Shown one piece after another: positions 36,320 through 45,160 of a DNA stretch of 64,000 nucleotides. The notes under the pieces are model-generated. The model was not told the DNA's origin. It ran no database searches and saw only the letters and a list, made by a program, of their open reading frames with translations. The stretch is taken from contig JBKDOL010000006.1 in assembly GCA_046343015.1 (NCBI GenBank), positions 124,001 through 188,000 on the forward strand, read 5' to 3'. Numbering within the stretch: the stretch's first letter is position 1; the number at the start of each line of letters is the position of its first letter. The stretch comes from BJ22 sp021298375 (GTDB lineage Bacteria; Planctomycetota; Planctomycetia; Pirellulales; Pirellulaceae). A program made the translations under genes and the position numbers.

Positions 36320-37462
36320 TTACTGCCTTTCAAACAAAGCCTGCCGCAATTGCTCTTCAAAAGAGCCGCTCGTCGCAACAACTTCCTGAAAGTCTTCCTT
36401 GTTCAGGGAAAAGCAGGCCACCTCTCCCACAGCCTGTACGGTGGCATTCCGCGGCTGCTCAGTCAACAAAGAGACTTCCCCGAAATAACTTCCGGTCTCC
36501 AGACGGTTGACCAGCTTGCCCGAAGCGAGAACTTCCACCTCTCCTTGGGCAATCACAAAGAAGTCGGTTCCAGGCTCGCCCTGCCGGACGATCTCACTCC
36601 CGGGGGAATACCTCTGCAGATTCATTTTGTCGGCAACATTGGCCAGCACTGCAGGACTCAACTCGCGAAACAGGGGATACTGCTGAAGAATCTGGCAGAG
36701 CAGGGCTGTCTTCTGCACCAGAACATTGGACTTGATTTTTCCGTCGACCATGTTGACGATCCGATCGGCCACATCAAGGATTCGGTTGTCATGCGTCACG
36801 ATGATAATCGTGCAGCCATCGCGTTTGGCCAACTCCTTAAAGATAGTCACCACTTCGCGGCCTGATTCGGCATCGAGGGCGGCTGTCGGCTCATCGGCCA
36901 GAATCAGCTGCGGCTGATGCACAATTCCCCTGGCAATCGCCACGCGCTGTTTCTGCCCCCCTGAAAGTGACTTGGGCTTGTAATGCAGGCGTTGCCCCAG
37001 CCCCAAGCGTCGCAAAATCGCCTCGATCCGCGGTTCGGCATCGACCGGAGGAATTCCCAGCAACTCGGTTGCCATCCGCACGTTTTGCGTCGCAGTCAAC
37101 GACTCGAACAGATTATGGGCTTGAAAGATAAAGCCAATTCGCTTGCGCAAGGCAATGATTTGATGTTGCTCCAGCCCGTTCAACTCGGTGCCGAGGACTT
37201 TGAGGCTACCTTCCTGCACTCGACGCAAAGTTCCAAGAAGCGTCAGTAAGGTCGTTTTTCCGGAACCCGAAGGTCCGGTCATGATCACAATCTCTCCCGC
37301 CCCCACATCGAGCCGGTTATCGAACAATACCTGCTTTCGCGCGTCCCCCTCTCCGTAGTAATGGTTCACTGCCTGAGCCGAGATGCTCAACTGCTCCGCC
37401 GGTGGAAACCAGAAACGAAGTAATCGCTCCAGCGTTTCAGGTTGTGCTGCCAGGTCACTCAC
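36320..37462 (-). CDS. DevA-like ABC transporter ATPase with C-terminal cyclic-nucleotide-binding domain
   Basis: A 380-residue protein. Residues about 25-245 are an ABC ATPase: Walker A GPSGSGKTT, Q-loop FQAHNLF, signature LSGGQKQR, Walker B LILADEPTAALD and H-loop VTHD; it is closest to the LolD/MacB/DevA type. Residues about 260-375 are a cNMP-binding domain (LFRELSPAVLANVADKM, YSPGSEIVRQGEPGTDFFVI) whose phosphate-binding cassette FGEVSLLTEQPRNATV keeps the Glu and Arg that bind cyclic nucleotides. This suggests transport gated by a cyclic nucleotide. It is last in a minus-strand operon with two permeases and an adaptor. Confidence 0.92.
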   Translation of the reverse strand: MSDLAAQPETLERLLRFWFPPAEQLSISAQAVNHYYGEGDARKQVLFDNRLDVGAGEIVIMTGPSGSGKTTLLTLLGTLRRVQEGSLKVLGTELNGLEQHQIIALRKRIGFIFQAHNLFESLTATQNVRMATELLGIPPVDAEPRIEAILRRLGLGQRLHYKPKSLSGGQKQRVAIARGIVHQPQLILADEPTAALDAESGREVVTIFKELAKRDGCTIIIVTHDNRILDVADRIVNMVDGKIKSNVLVQKTALLCQILQQYPLFRELSPAVLANVADKMNLQRYSPGSEIVRQGEPGTDFFVIAQGEVEVLASGKLVNRLETGSYFGEVSLLTEQPRNATVQAVGEVACFSLNKEDFQEVVATSGSFEEQLRQALFERQ

Positions 37463-37471
37463 AATGTTCCC

Positions 37472-38647
37472 CTAAAACAGGCTGGCCGGATCGGCGGCCA
37501 ACAGTTTTCGTATTGCCAGAAGGGCCGAAAGCGAGCACATCACCAGCGTCAAAACGAGGATGGTCAATGCCCGCTCCCAGGTCAGTTGCATCAGCAAGCC
37601 AGTCCAGCTGGCGTTGAGCTGAAAGAGCAACCAGGACAAGGCCAGTCCGGGCAGGTATCCCAGAATCGCCAACCACCAAGCCTGCTGCAAAACCAGCTTG
37701 AAAAAAAAGGGCTTCCCGTAGCCCATCGCCATCAGCGTCGCCAATTCACGATAGTGGTCGGCGATGTCGGTCGCCAGTATCTGATAACAGATGATCACAC
37801 CGACGGCGAATCCGATCCCGGCTCCAATCGCGAATATGATCCCGATCGGAGTGCTGCGGGCCCAAAAATTGATTTCCCGCTGCTCAAACTCCTCCCGCGT
37901 CATTAACTCGACGCTCTGCGGCAATCTTTCCCTCAATCCGTTCAAGACCAATTCTCGGTCCGCGCCAGCCTCAAGCTTGACTAACCCCAAGTCGACTACT
38001 GAGAGCGGATCGGCAGCTCGATACCGAAAGTACTTGGCGAAATTCTCGCTTGACATCACGAGATTTCCCTCGTGGGCAAAGTCGCAGCCCAGGCTGAACA
38101 GACCGGCAATCTGCACTTGCCTTCCAGACAGCTCAGCACTCTGAACCTCTCCCCGCCTGGCCACACGCAAATCAAATCCGTAGTAGTCCTTACTCAAGCG
38201 GTCGAGCAATGCCGTGTCAGGTCGCTGGAGCGCGGCCAGTCCAGCATTCACTTCACCCGCGGCATCTTGAAAGGGCAACGTCGTCAAATCAAGCCCGACC
38301 ACACGGATGGGTCTCGCCGGCAAACCGGCGCGATGGGCGGTTGCTAATTTGTTCTCCAGGTAAAGCGGCCGGACGGAACCGACCCCAGGCTCACTCGCGA
38401 GCCGCTCCAAAATTTCCTTCGGAAAACGCAACTCGCTGGTCAGCGCAAAGCGGGCGCGATTGAACACGAGCAAGTCGGCATCCAGCCGGCGCACCAGTTC
38501 TACGGTACTGTCGAACAAGGCATGATTAAAGCCGCGTTGCTGGAACATCAACAACACGGCGAAAGCGACACCCGCCAAAGCCAAAGCCAGCTTGCGGCGA
38601 TCGTGCGTCAGATTTTTCCAAGCCAGCGATACGCTTGCGACCATCAT
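37472..38647 (-). CDS. DevC-like ABC transporter permease (FtsX fold)
   Basis: A 391-residue membrane protein with an N-terminal helix (LALALAGVAFAVLLMF), a large periplasmic domain (residues about 45-265) and three C-terminal helices including IGIIFAIGAGIGFAVGVIICYQIL and the motif ELATLMAMGYGK of the FtsX/MacB permease family. It lies 9 bp upstream of the ATPase gene and 42 bp after the second permease, clearly in one operon. With the other permease it should form a heterodimer. Confidence 0.9.
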   Translation of the reverse strand: MMVASVSLAWKNLTHDRRKLALALAGVAFAVLLMFQQRGFNHALFDSTVELVRRLDADLLVFNRARFALTSELRFPKEILERLASEPGVGSVRPLYLENKLATAHRAGLPARPIRVVGLDLTTLPFQDAAGEVNAGLAALQRPDTALLDRLSKDYYGFDLRVARRGEVQSAELSGRQVQIAGLFSLGCDFAHEGNLVMSSENFAKYFRYRAADPLSVVDLGLVKLEAGADRELVLNGLRERLPQSVELMTREEFEQREINFWARSTPIGIIFAIGAGIGFAVGVIICYQILATDIADHYRELATLMAMGYGKPFFFKLVLQQAWWLAILGYLPGLALSWLLFQLNASWTGLLMQLTWERALTILVLTLVMCSLSALLAIRKLLAADPASLF

Positions 38648-38689
38648 CCGATCCCAGACTACTCAGGTCATTTCCCGTTCGGCTGCCGT

Positions 38690-39859
38690 TTAGAACAGGG
38701 CTGCCGGCTCGGCCTGAAAAAGCTTTCTCAACGCCAGTAATCCCGAACCGAAACACATGACCAAAGTCAGTCCAAAAACCAGAACAACTCGACTCCAGTT
38801 CATGGCAATCGGAATACTGGCCGCGGTCTCTGTCAGGCGATAGCCGGCCAAGGCAATCAAGACTGCAGGAATGAATGCGAACAGCCCCAACCAAAACGCC
38901 TGCTGCAGAACAAAACTGGCCAACTGCCAATCAGGATATCCCATGGCTCGGAGCGTCGCATACTCGGGTAACCGCTTGGCGACGTCGGTCGCCAGAATCA
39001 TGTAGAAAATCGCACCTCCCACGACCAGCGAGAGCAGCACGCCGAGGGAAAAAATAAAGCCGATGGGTGTTTGATTGATCCAGCGGTCCAGCTCCCGGCG
39101 GACCACTTCCTCCCGCGTCAGCACGTCTGCGAGGCGGACACCCTTTGAGTCCGTCAATTGCGATTGAAGGGCCGCTCGGGTTTGCTCCTTGTCCGCAAGC
39201 GATGTCAGGCGAATCAGGCCCAGCGAAACCTCTGCAGAAGACAGGCCCCGGTTGATCCTGCGAAATCCTTCCAGGTTGGTGACGACTGAACCGTTTGCGG
39301 TCAGCCCAGCTCCCAAGGTAAATGTTCCCCGAATTCGAAACTGCGCACCATTCAACTCCGCGGTTCGCCCCAAATCGGCTGCGCCGAAGCGGCGATGGTC
39401 AGCCGGTCCGAACTCAGGGCTGGACCGAGTATCGATCAACAAACTGCCCGGTTCCACCAAACACGACCAATCGACTGGCAAGGCTTTGGCCTCGAATGGC
39501 GGAGCCTGCGGGTCGATCCCGAGCACCATCAGCCCCCTCAGTCGTTGCTGGTCCGGGCTTAACCAACCCGCCAATCCAACCAGAAGCGGGCGGACCTCAC
39601 CGACCGTGTCCAGACTCCGCAGTTGATCCAAAAGCGACCTGTTCAGCGAGCCCGGTTCGACAAAGTGAAGATAACCGGGAGACCGAACCAGCAAATCGAA
39701 GTCCATGCGGTCATAGAGCGTGGTAGCCGTGTTCTCGACAGCTCCTCGAAAGCCGAGTTGCATAAACATCAAGACGATTGCGACTCCGATACCGGCCAGA
39801 GCAACGAGGGTCCGCGGCAGATTGTGGCGGATGTTCTGTAGCGCCAAATTGGTCCGCAT
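38690..39859 (-). CDS. DevC-like ABC transporter permease, second copy
   Basis: A 389-residue paralogue of the neighbouring permease with the same layout: first helix (TLVALAGIGVAIVLMFMQLGF), periplasmic domain and three C-terminal helices (IGFIFSLGVLLSLVVGGAIFYMIL; EYATLRAMGYPD; LVMCFGSGLLALRKL). An in-frame TTG at 39901 would overlap the stop of the adaptor gene by four bases; the ATG at 39859 is the more conventional start. Sequence identity to the first permease is low enough to suggest old duplication. Classical DevBCA has a single DevC. Confidence 0.9.
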   Translation of the reverse strand: MRTNLALQNIRHNLPRTLVALAGIGVAIVLMFMQLGFRGAVENTATTLYDRMDFDLLVRSPGYLHFVEPGSLNRSLLDQLRSLDTVGEVRPLLVGLAGWLSPDQQRLRGLMVLGIDPQAPPFEAKALPVDWSCLVEPGSLLIDTRSSPEFGPADHRRFGAADLGRTAELNGAQFRIRGTFTLGAGLTANGSVVTNLEGFRRINRGLSSAEVSLGLIRLTSLADKEQTRAALQSQLTDSKGVRLADVLTREEVVRRELDRWINQTPIGFIFSLGVLLSLVVGGAIFYMILATDVAKRLPEYATLRAMGYPDWQLASFVLQQAFWLGLFAFIPAVLIALAGYRLTETAASIPIAMNWSRVVLVFGLTLVMCFGSGLLALRKLFQAEPAALF

Positions 39860-39897
39860 TTTGGAGAAATCCTGTTTGCCTGCTCGCTTTACCCCGC

Positions 39898-41058
39898 TCA
39901 ACGATTCTCCAGTTCGATTTCGACCGTGACTTGCAAATTGAGCAACTCGACGGCGACTGGAACATCCTCCTCGACCAGGGCAATTTTGACCTCCACGGCC
40001 CGGCGATCAACCAGCCCCAAAGGGTCAGGGTCTCGCAAGGATGGAACTCCCACGAACCTCCCAATTCCGCTGACCGTTCCGCGCAAGGGTCGGGGCAGGG
40101 CAGGGCTCAATAGCTGGCACGGTTGCCCCAGTTTGACACGGCCGACAAGCGAGTCATTGACCTCAGCCAGACACTCGAGGGCTCCAACAGCTCCCATCTG
40201 AATGACTGGAGTGGCTCCGATCGTATCCCCCGCCCGCGAGGAGACGCGCAAGACCTTGCCACTTGAAGGTGCGAGCAAACGGCTATCACTCAATTGCTGG
40301 CTGGCCAACTGCTCGCTCAGTTCAGCCGAGCGGAGCGCGTTGAGTGCCGCTCGAGCCAACTCCAGGGACTTCTCGGCAGTATCGAGATTTCCTCGCGCCG
40401 CGTCGACTGCCAGCTGCAGGGATTGCCTGGTAGTCGCAAACTTGTTTTCAGCTCGCGCCAATTCGCGTTCAGCCGATTCCAACTCCAACTTTTGTTCGGC
40501 AACTTTCCAAGGTGAGATCAGACGGCCTGTATCCGGATCGTCTGCCAACTGCTGGATTCCCTCGAGGCGTTTGCGGGCCAACTCCAAACGATCGCGCTCG
40601 GTCGTCAAGGGAGGCTCGGCTTCCGCTTGCTGCAAATTCAACTCGGCGTTCCGCAATGCGGCCGATGCGGAGGCTACCCCTCCTTCGGCAACCACGGTTT
40701 TCTGCTGCAATTCCAGTTTGAGGTCACCGGTTCGCGAGGCCGCCAATGCGACCTGCAGCTCAAGAGTTTGTTGGCCAGTGTAGCGCAGCAGTTCCCGCCC
40801 CGGCTCGACCGTTTCCCCTTCCTCAACTAACAACTCGACGATTTTGGCGCCGGGAGGACCGAAGATGTTGACCAGCCCACCGGCTGGCTGCAACTTGCCT
40901 TGAGCCACCACGCGAGCCAACGGAGCAGGGACGATTTTTGCGTCTGCTTCAGGGCCTGATAGGCGGCCAGCCGCCCAGGGGTTTGGCAACATCCACCCCA
41001 ATCCCAAACCAACCAGCAACAGGCTGGCGAGCGCCAGGGCTATGCCGAGCCGTTTCAT
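39898..41058 (-). CDS. DevB/HlyD-type periplasmic adaptor protein
   Basis: A 386-residue membrane-fusion protein: one N-terminal helix (LGIALALASLLLVGLGLGWML), a lipoyl-like half-motif (IFGPPGAKIVELLVEEGETVEPGREL), a long alpha-helical hairpin (residues about 110-255, heptad-rich) and the second lipoyl half with SRLLAPSSGKVLRVSSRAGDTI, then a beta-barrel domain. It joins an inner-membrane ABC pump to a TolC-type channel. It is first in the operon, with GAGGAAG upstream on the minus strand. Confidence 0.9.
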   Translation of the reverse strand: MKRLGIALALASLLLVGLGLGWMLPNPWAAGRLSGPEADAKIVPAPLARVVAQGKLQPAGGLVNIFGPPGAKIVELLVEEGETVEPGRELLRYTGQQTLELQVALAASRTGDLKLELQQKTVVAEGGVASASAALRNAELNLQQAEAEPPLTTERDRLELARKRLEGIQQLADDPDTGRLISPWKVAEQKLELESAERELARAENKFATTRQSLQLAVDAARGNLDTAEKSLELARAALNALRSAELSEQLASQQLSDSRLLAPSSGKVLRVSSRAGDTIGATPVIQMGAVGALECLAEVNDSLVGRVKLGQPCQLLSPALPRPLRGTVSGIGRFVGVPSLRDPDPLGLVDRRAVEVKIALVEEDVPVAVELLNLQVTVEIELENR

Positions 41059-41383
41059 CCTGCTGCTTCCTCATGGTGACCAAACTGAATGTCCATTGGG
41101 GACACCGTCCACTGAAACACCTAGTTTATCGGCGCCGAGTCGCCCCAGTCATTGGGGATAGAGAAGACCTGCCGGTTGTAGTTGATGTGAGGACCAGAAG
41201 CGGCCGCCGATCGCCTCCAAAGCGTTCAGTTTAGGGAATGCGCAAACTCGAGCGGCGGTGCGAAGACTTGGCAAAAGCCAGCAGGATAAACAAAAAAACT
41301 CCCGGCGAGGGGTCGCCGGGAGTGACTGAGGGCTCTTCTCTTCAGGCTGCGGAGACTGCTCCCTGCAGCGAGGTTCAGGCAGA
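41059..41383. other. Spacer: exporter operon promoter region
   Basis: A 325-bp gap between the M16 gene and the exporter operon, both on the minus strand. It holds the M16 terminator; the rest must carry the operon promoter, which I could not place with confidence. Confidence 0.45.
41291..41323 (-). terminator. Rho-independent terminator after the M16 peptidase gene
   Basis: On the minus strand, an 11-bp perfect stem (plus-strand ACTCCCGGCGA 41298-41308 with TCGCCGGGAGT 41313-41323, GGGG loop) is followed by a run of T (plus-strand AAAAAAA at 41292-41298). It lies 61 bp beyond the M16 stop codon. Confidence 0.9.
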
Positions 41384-44191
41384 CTACTTTTTGAAATCAC
41401 CCGCCCGAATGATCACCAGCTTGGAGGGATCGACATACTTTTTGAAAGCTGCCTGAATGTCGGCAACCGTCAAATTCTCAATCGCCTCTTCCCGTTCTTT
41501 CAAGAACTCACACGACCGGTCGAGGAAAAGATTGGACGAAAGCAGACCTGCGATCGCGTCATCGCCAGTTCGCGAAACCTTCTGTGCCTCAAGCCACGCC
41601 TTTTTGGCATCCGCCAATTCCTTCTCGGTCGGGCCATCGGCGATAAAGCGATTGAGTTCCTCCATGGCGGCCTTCTCCACGGCATCCATGTTGTCCGGAT
41701 TGGTGATCGCATTGATCGTAAACCGGGCATCGGTTCCGCGAGCAGGAATCGCTACGGCCGAGGTGACACCGTAAGAGAGTCCTTCTTTTTGGCGAATCCG
41801 GTCACCCAACCGGGACGACAGCGTTCCGCCCCCCAAGATGAAGTTCCCGAGCTGCAAGGCAGGCGTATCCGAACTTTTGTCATTCAAGGCAAAAGCGAGT
41901 CCCGCCAGAAAGACAGCGTTCGCCTTGTCCGGTGTCACGATATCAGTCTTGCTACCGAGCACCTCAGCCTTGGCATCACGTTCGACAGGGCTGTAGGGAA
42001 CATTTGTCTTCCAATCCTTGAGAATGCCGGCAATCGCCGGGAGGGTATCCTTCGGCTCGAAATCGCCAACAATCGCAATTTGCCCAACAGCTGAGGAAAG
42101 CTGATCTTGATAGACCCGTTTGACCTGATCGAGAGTCAGGCCCTCCAATTCCTCCAAGGTCTCCTCCATGGTTCGAGCATAGCGCACGTCGCCCTTGGGG
42201 TAGTCCGACAGAGAGCGTGAGAGCAGATTGGAGGCGAGAAGATTAGGTTCATTACCCATCGACTTCAGCCCGGCAATCGACCGTGCTTTCATTTGCTCAA
42301 AATCCTCTTCGGGGAAAGCCGGCTCGCGCAAAATCTCGCCCAGCAGGTTGATCGCCCCTACGAGCGAACTTCGTTTGGCATCAATCGAGAAGGTCACCGA
42401 GCCCGGTGATCCGCCGCCGCCGCCCCCGCCGCCGCGACCTCCGCGGCGTCCACCACCGCCGCCACCGGAGGAAATGCGTACGCCGAGCTTCTCCATCTCA
42501 GCCTGAAGCGCCTGGCGGTCGAGCCGCTTGGTGCCGGCCATCAACATTGCCGGAATCATGCCCGCAGCCGGACCGACATTGTTCAGAGACTGCTCGTTGC
42601 CATACCTCAGCGTCATCTGCAGGGAGACGACCTCGCCCCGGTTCTTTTTCGGCAGCACAGCAACTTCGACGCCGTCGACGTTCATGATCACCGTGCGGGC
42701 ATCAATGTTTTCCGGTGTCGGGTCAAACGCCTCGCCGCTGGTCAGTGCCTGGCCACCCTTGTAATCCTTGACCACATCGACGATCGAAGGAACCGAAGGA
42801 ATCGGCAGACGCTGTGGCGTCTCCGAAGGAATGAACACCCCGACAGTCCGATTGAAAGGCTGGAAATACGTTTTGGCAACGCGATTCAAGTCCTCTGCCG
42901 TCACCTCCTGAATCCGATCCCGCTGCCAGAACATCAAACGCCAATCCCCCAACGCTGAGGCACTGCTCAAAGCCTGGGAAACGCTGGCTGCACTGGACAT
43001 CAAGTTGTCCATGCCGTTTTTGCTCCGCAACTTGGCCCGGTCAACCTCTTCTTGAGTAAACGGGACACTGCTGAGCGTCTCCATCGTCGATGTCAGCAAT
43101 TCACGAACCTCGTCGAGCTTGCCCTCGGCAGGCTGGGCCGAGACAGTAAACAATCCGGGGTCGTGGGCATTGTCGGCTCGAGATGAAGCACTGGTCGCCA
43201 ACTTGGACTCAACCAGAACCTTCTCCAATCGACCTACCTTGGCCTCTGACAAGACGCTGCCGAGGATACTCAGCGGCGCCCAATCCGGATGCGAAGCGGC
43301 AGGCATATGGTAGACCGCCATCACGTAAGGCAGACCTCCGACGCGACGCAGAACGACATTCCGCTCCCCATCCTGGGCCGGCTCCTCTGTATAGGTCGCC
43401 CCTAATCGACGAGTCGGACGGGGAATGCTCCCGAGATACTTGTCAGCCAACTCCAGAGCCCGCTGCTCCTCGAAGGCCCCCGTCACAATCAGCACGACAT
43501 TGTCGGGCTGGTAATATTTTCGATAAAAATCCTGGAGGTTGTCGATCGGAACGCGTTCGATATCCGAGCGATTACCAATCGTGGTCTTGCCATAATTATG
43601 CCACTCGTAGGCGGTTGCCTGCACGCGTTGCGACAGCACTGCTTCGGGGCTGTTCTCCCCCCGTTCAAATTCGTTGCGCACAACCGTAAATTCCGAGATC
43701 AGGTCGTCACGCCGGACATAGCTGTTGACGAGCCGATCCGATTCCAAATGAATCGCGAAATCAAGATTCTCATCAGTCGCCGGCAAGGTCTCGAAATAAT
43801 TGGTGCGGTCCACATTGGTCGTGCCGTTGAAACTGGCCCCGTGGTCACGGAGCGCCTTGGGGACGTCGGCAAACGTCGGAGTTCCTTTGAACACCATGTG
43901 CTCCAGCAAGTGAGCCATGCCCGCCTCGCCGTAACCCTCGTGACGCGAACCAACCAAAACGGTCATGTTGACCGTAATCGTCGGTCGAGATGAGTCCGGA
44001 AAGAGCAACACGCGAGCACCATTGCCCAACCGATACTCCGTGACTCCCTCGACCGAAGCGACTCTTTCAGGCCCTTTTCGGTCCACCGCCGAAGTTTGCG
44101 CGCCGGTGGCTTGCGCCCATGCCGCGCTCTCGATAGCCGTCCATCCCATCCCCAGGCATATGGCCACGGAGGCCAGCCATTTAAGCTTCAT
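41384..44191 (-). CDS. M16-family zinc metallopeptidase, two-domain, with poly-glycine insert
   Basis: A 935-residue secreted protein, signal peptide about residues 1-26. The first M16 domain has the inverted zinc motif H94-L-L-E97-H98 in GMAHLLEHMVFKG and the distal Glu in VVRNEFERGE. The second half is an inactive-type M16 domain. Between residues about 575 and 600 lies a Gly/Arg-rich run (GGGGGG-RRGGRGGGG) within the start of the second half. Such full-length M16 proteins (pitrilysin/PqqL type) degrade peptides in the periplasm. The poly-Gly insert is unusual and may form a flexible hinge. Confidence 0.92.
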   Translation of the reverse strand: MKLKWLASVAICLGMGWTAIESAAWAQATGAQTSAVDRKGPERVASVEGVTEYRLGNGARVLLFPDSSRPTITVNMTVLVGSRHEGYGEAGMAHLLEHMVFKGTPTFADVPKALRDHGASFNGTTNVDRTNYFETLPATDENLDFAIHLESDRLVNSYVRRDDLISEFTVVRNEFERGENSPEAVLSQRVQATAYEWHNYGKTTIGNRSDIERVPIDNLQDFYRKYYQPDNVVLIVTGAFEEQRALELADKYLGSIPRPTRRLGATYTEEPAQDGERNVVLRRVGGLPYVMAVYHMPAASHPDWAPLSILGSVLSEAKVGRLEKVLVESKLATSASSRADNAHDPGLFTVSAQPAEGKLDEVRELLTSTMETLSSVPFTQEEVDRAKLRSKNGMDNLMSSAASVSQALSSASALGDWRLMFWQRDRIQEVTAEDLNRVAKTYFQPFNRTVGVFIPSETPQRLPIPSVPSIVDVVKDYKGGQALTSGEAFDPTPENIDARTVIMNVDGVEVAVLPKKNRGEVVSLQMTLRYGNEQSLNNVGPAAGMIPAMLMAGTKRLDRQALQAEMEKLGVRISSGGGGGGRRGGRGGGGGGGGSPGSVTFSIDAKRSSLVGAINLLGEILREPAFPEEDFEQMKARSIAGLKSMGNEPNLLASNLLSRSLSDYPKGDVRYARTMEETLEELEGLTLDQVKRVYQDQLSSAVGQIAIVGDFEPKDTLPAIAGILKDWKTNVPYSPVERDAKAEVLGSKTDIVTPDKANAVFLAGLAFALNDKSSDTPALQLGNFILGGGTLSSRLGDRIRQKEGLSYGVTSAVAIPARGTDARFTINAITNPDNMDAVEKAAMEELNRFIADGPTEKELADAKKAWLEAQKVSRTGDDAIAGLLSSNLFLDRSCEFLKEREEAIENLTVADIQAAFKKYVDPSKLVIIRAGDFKK

Positions 44192-44462
44192 GAATATTCC
44201 CCAAAATTGTCCATGGAATCACCAATTGATGCCCCTCCCCGCGAACGCGATTTTAGGCAGCCCAGCCCCGGCTCTCAATCATCCCCAGCAGGAACTCGGC
44301 CAAATCCGGCCAATTCAATTGCCCCAGGACAACTCCAGACGAAGAATTGAGAGTTATCCGGCTGAAATGCCGACGGTATCCCAAAGCGGGAAACGTAAAC
44401 TGCAAGGCCCTCAGCAAGCGTGTCCGATTTTGCCAAGGCCCCCAGTCAAGGCTCCCTTGAGA

Positions 44463-44504
44463 GGGCCTCTTGGATAGGGCCACTTGGGTAGGGCCACTTG
44501 GGTA
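44463..44504. repeat. 14-bp tandem repeat, 3 copies
   Basis: Units gggccacttgggta at 44477-44490 and 44491-44504 are identical; a diverged copy stands at 44463-44476. Confidence 0.85.
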
Positions 44505-45109
44505 GGGCCCCCCAGGATTCGACTTCAAAGTGACGGATGGTGGCCCCGGCCCCCCATAACTTTTGTCAGTTCGCGACCGCGGCCCAGCCAGTTTGTGAGT
44601 ACTCCAGCCTCCAAGCACCCTTTTTCCATTTCACGTGCGGCGGCCTCGCTCAATCTGCTCTTGCTTCCTGAATGGGCAGTGGACAGGGCGCGGACTATTG
44701 TGTGGGGAAAGTGCCCCAAAAGTGTGGGAACTTTGGAGCCGGGGGCTGAACAGAACCTCTTGCCACCTCGCATCCCTTCGACGTTCAAAACAAAGCCATG
44801 GGAAAATCAAAGATGTCAGAGTTGTGGCCGTTTCTTGTTTTCTTTGTGGCTTGGTTCGCACTTCAAGCCTGGATTCTCCCCCGGTTCGGAATCTCGACGT
44901 GAATGAGCGGAGCCTGCTCGCCGAGTTCGGCGGAAGACCCTCAGAACAAGCAACCCCAACCCCTGCCGCAACCAAATCCCGATTCGAACGTCGAACGAAG
45001 CGACCAAACCAACAGCATTGCTGAGCGAGAATAGCAAGGTGATCGCTTCAAGGGGATCGCTGCAAGGCGGCAACGTCATCGCGATGCACTTGGCCGAGAA
45101 TTACCGGAT

Positions 45110-45154
45110 GGCAATGATCGGGGCAGCAATGATCGGGGCGGCAATGATCGGGGC
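45110..45154. repeat. 15-bp tandem repeat, 3 copies
   Basis: Units ggcaatgatcggggc at 45110-45124, 45125-45139 (one base differs) and 45140-45154, just beyond the stop of the ene-reductase gene. Confidence 0.9.
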
Positions 45155-45160
45155 TGGGAC

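Larger units (their letters stand above)
44192..45160. other. Long spacer (about 970 bp) with short tandem repeats
   Basis: Several open frames cross it but none has plausible composition or start. It contains a 14-bp repeat at 44463-44504 and a 15-bp repeat at 45110-45154. It could hold decayed coding sequence or an RNA gene; neither is supported. Confidence 0.4.

Noticed and set aside
44253..44618. 121-residue minus-strand frame in the long spacer
   Set aside because: Its composition is like translated non-coding DNA and it spans a tandem repeat; no domain or start site.
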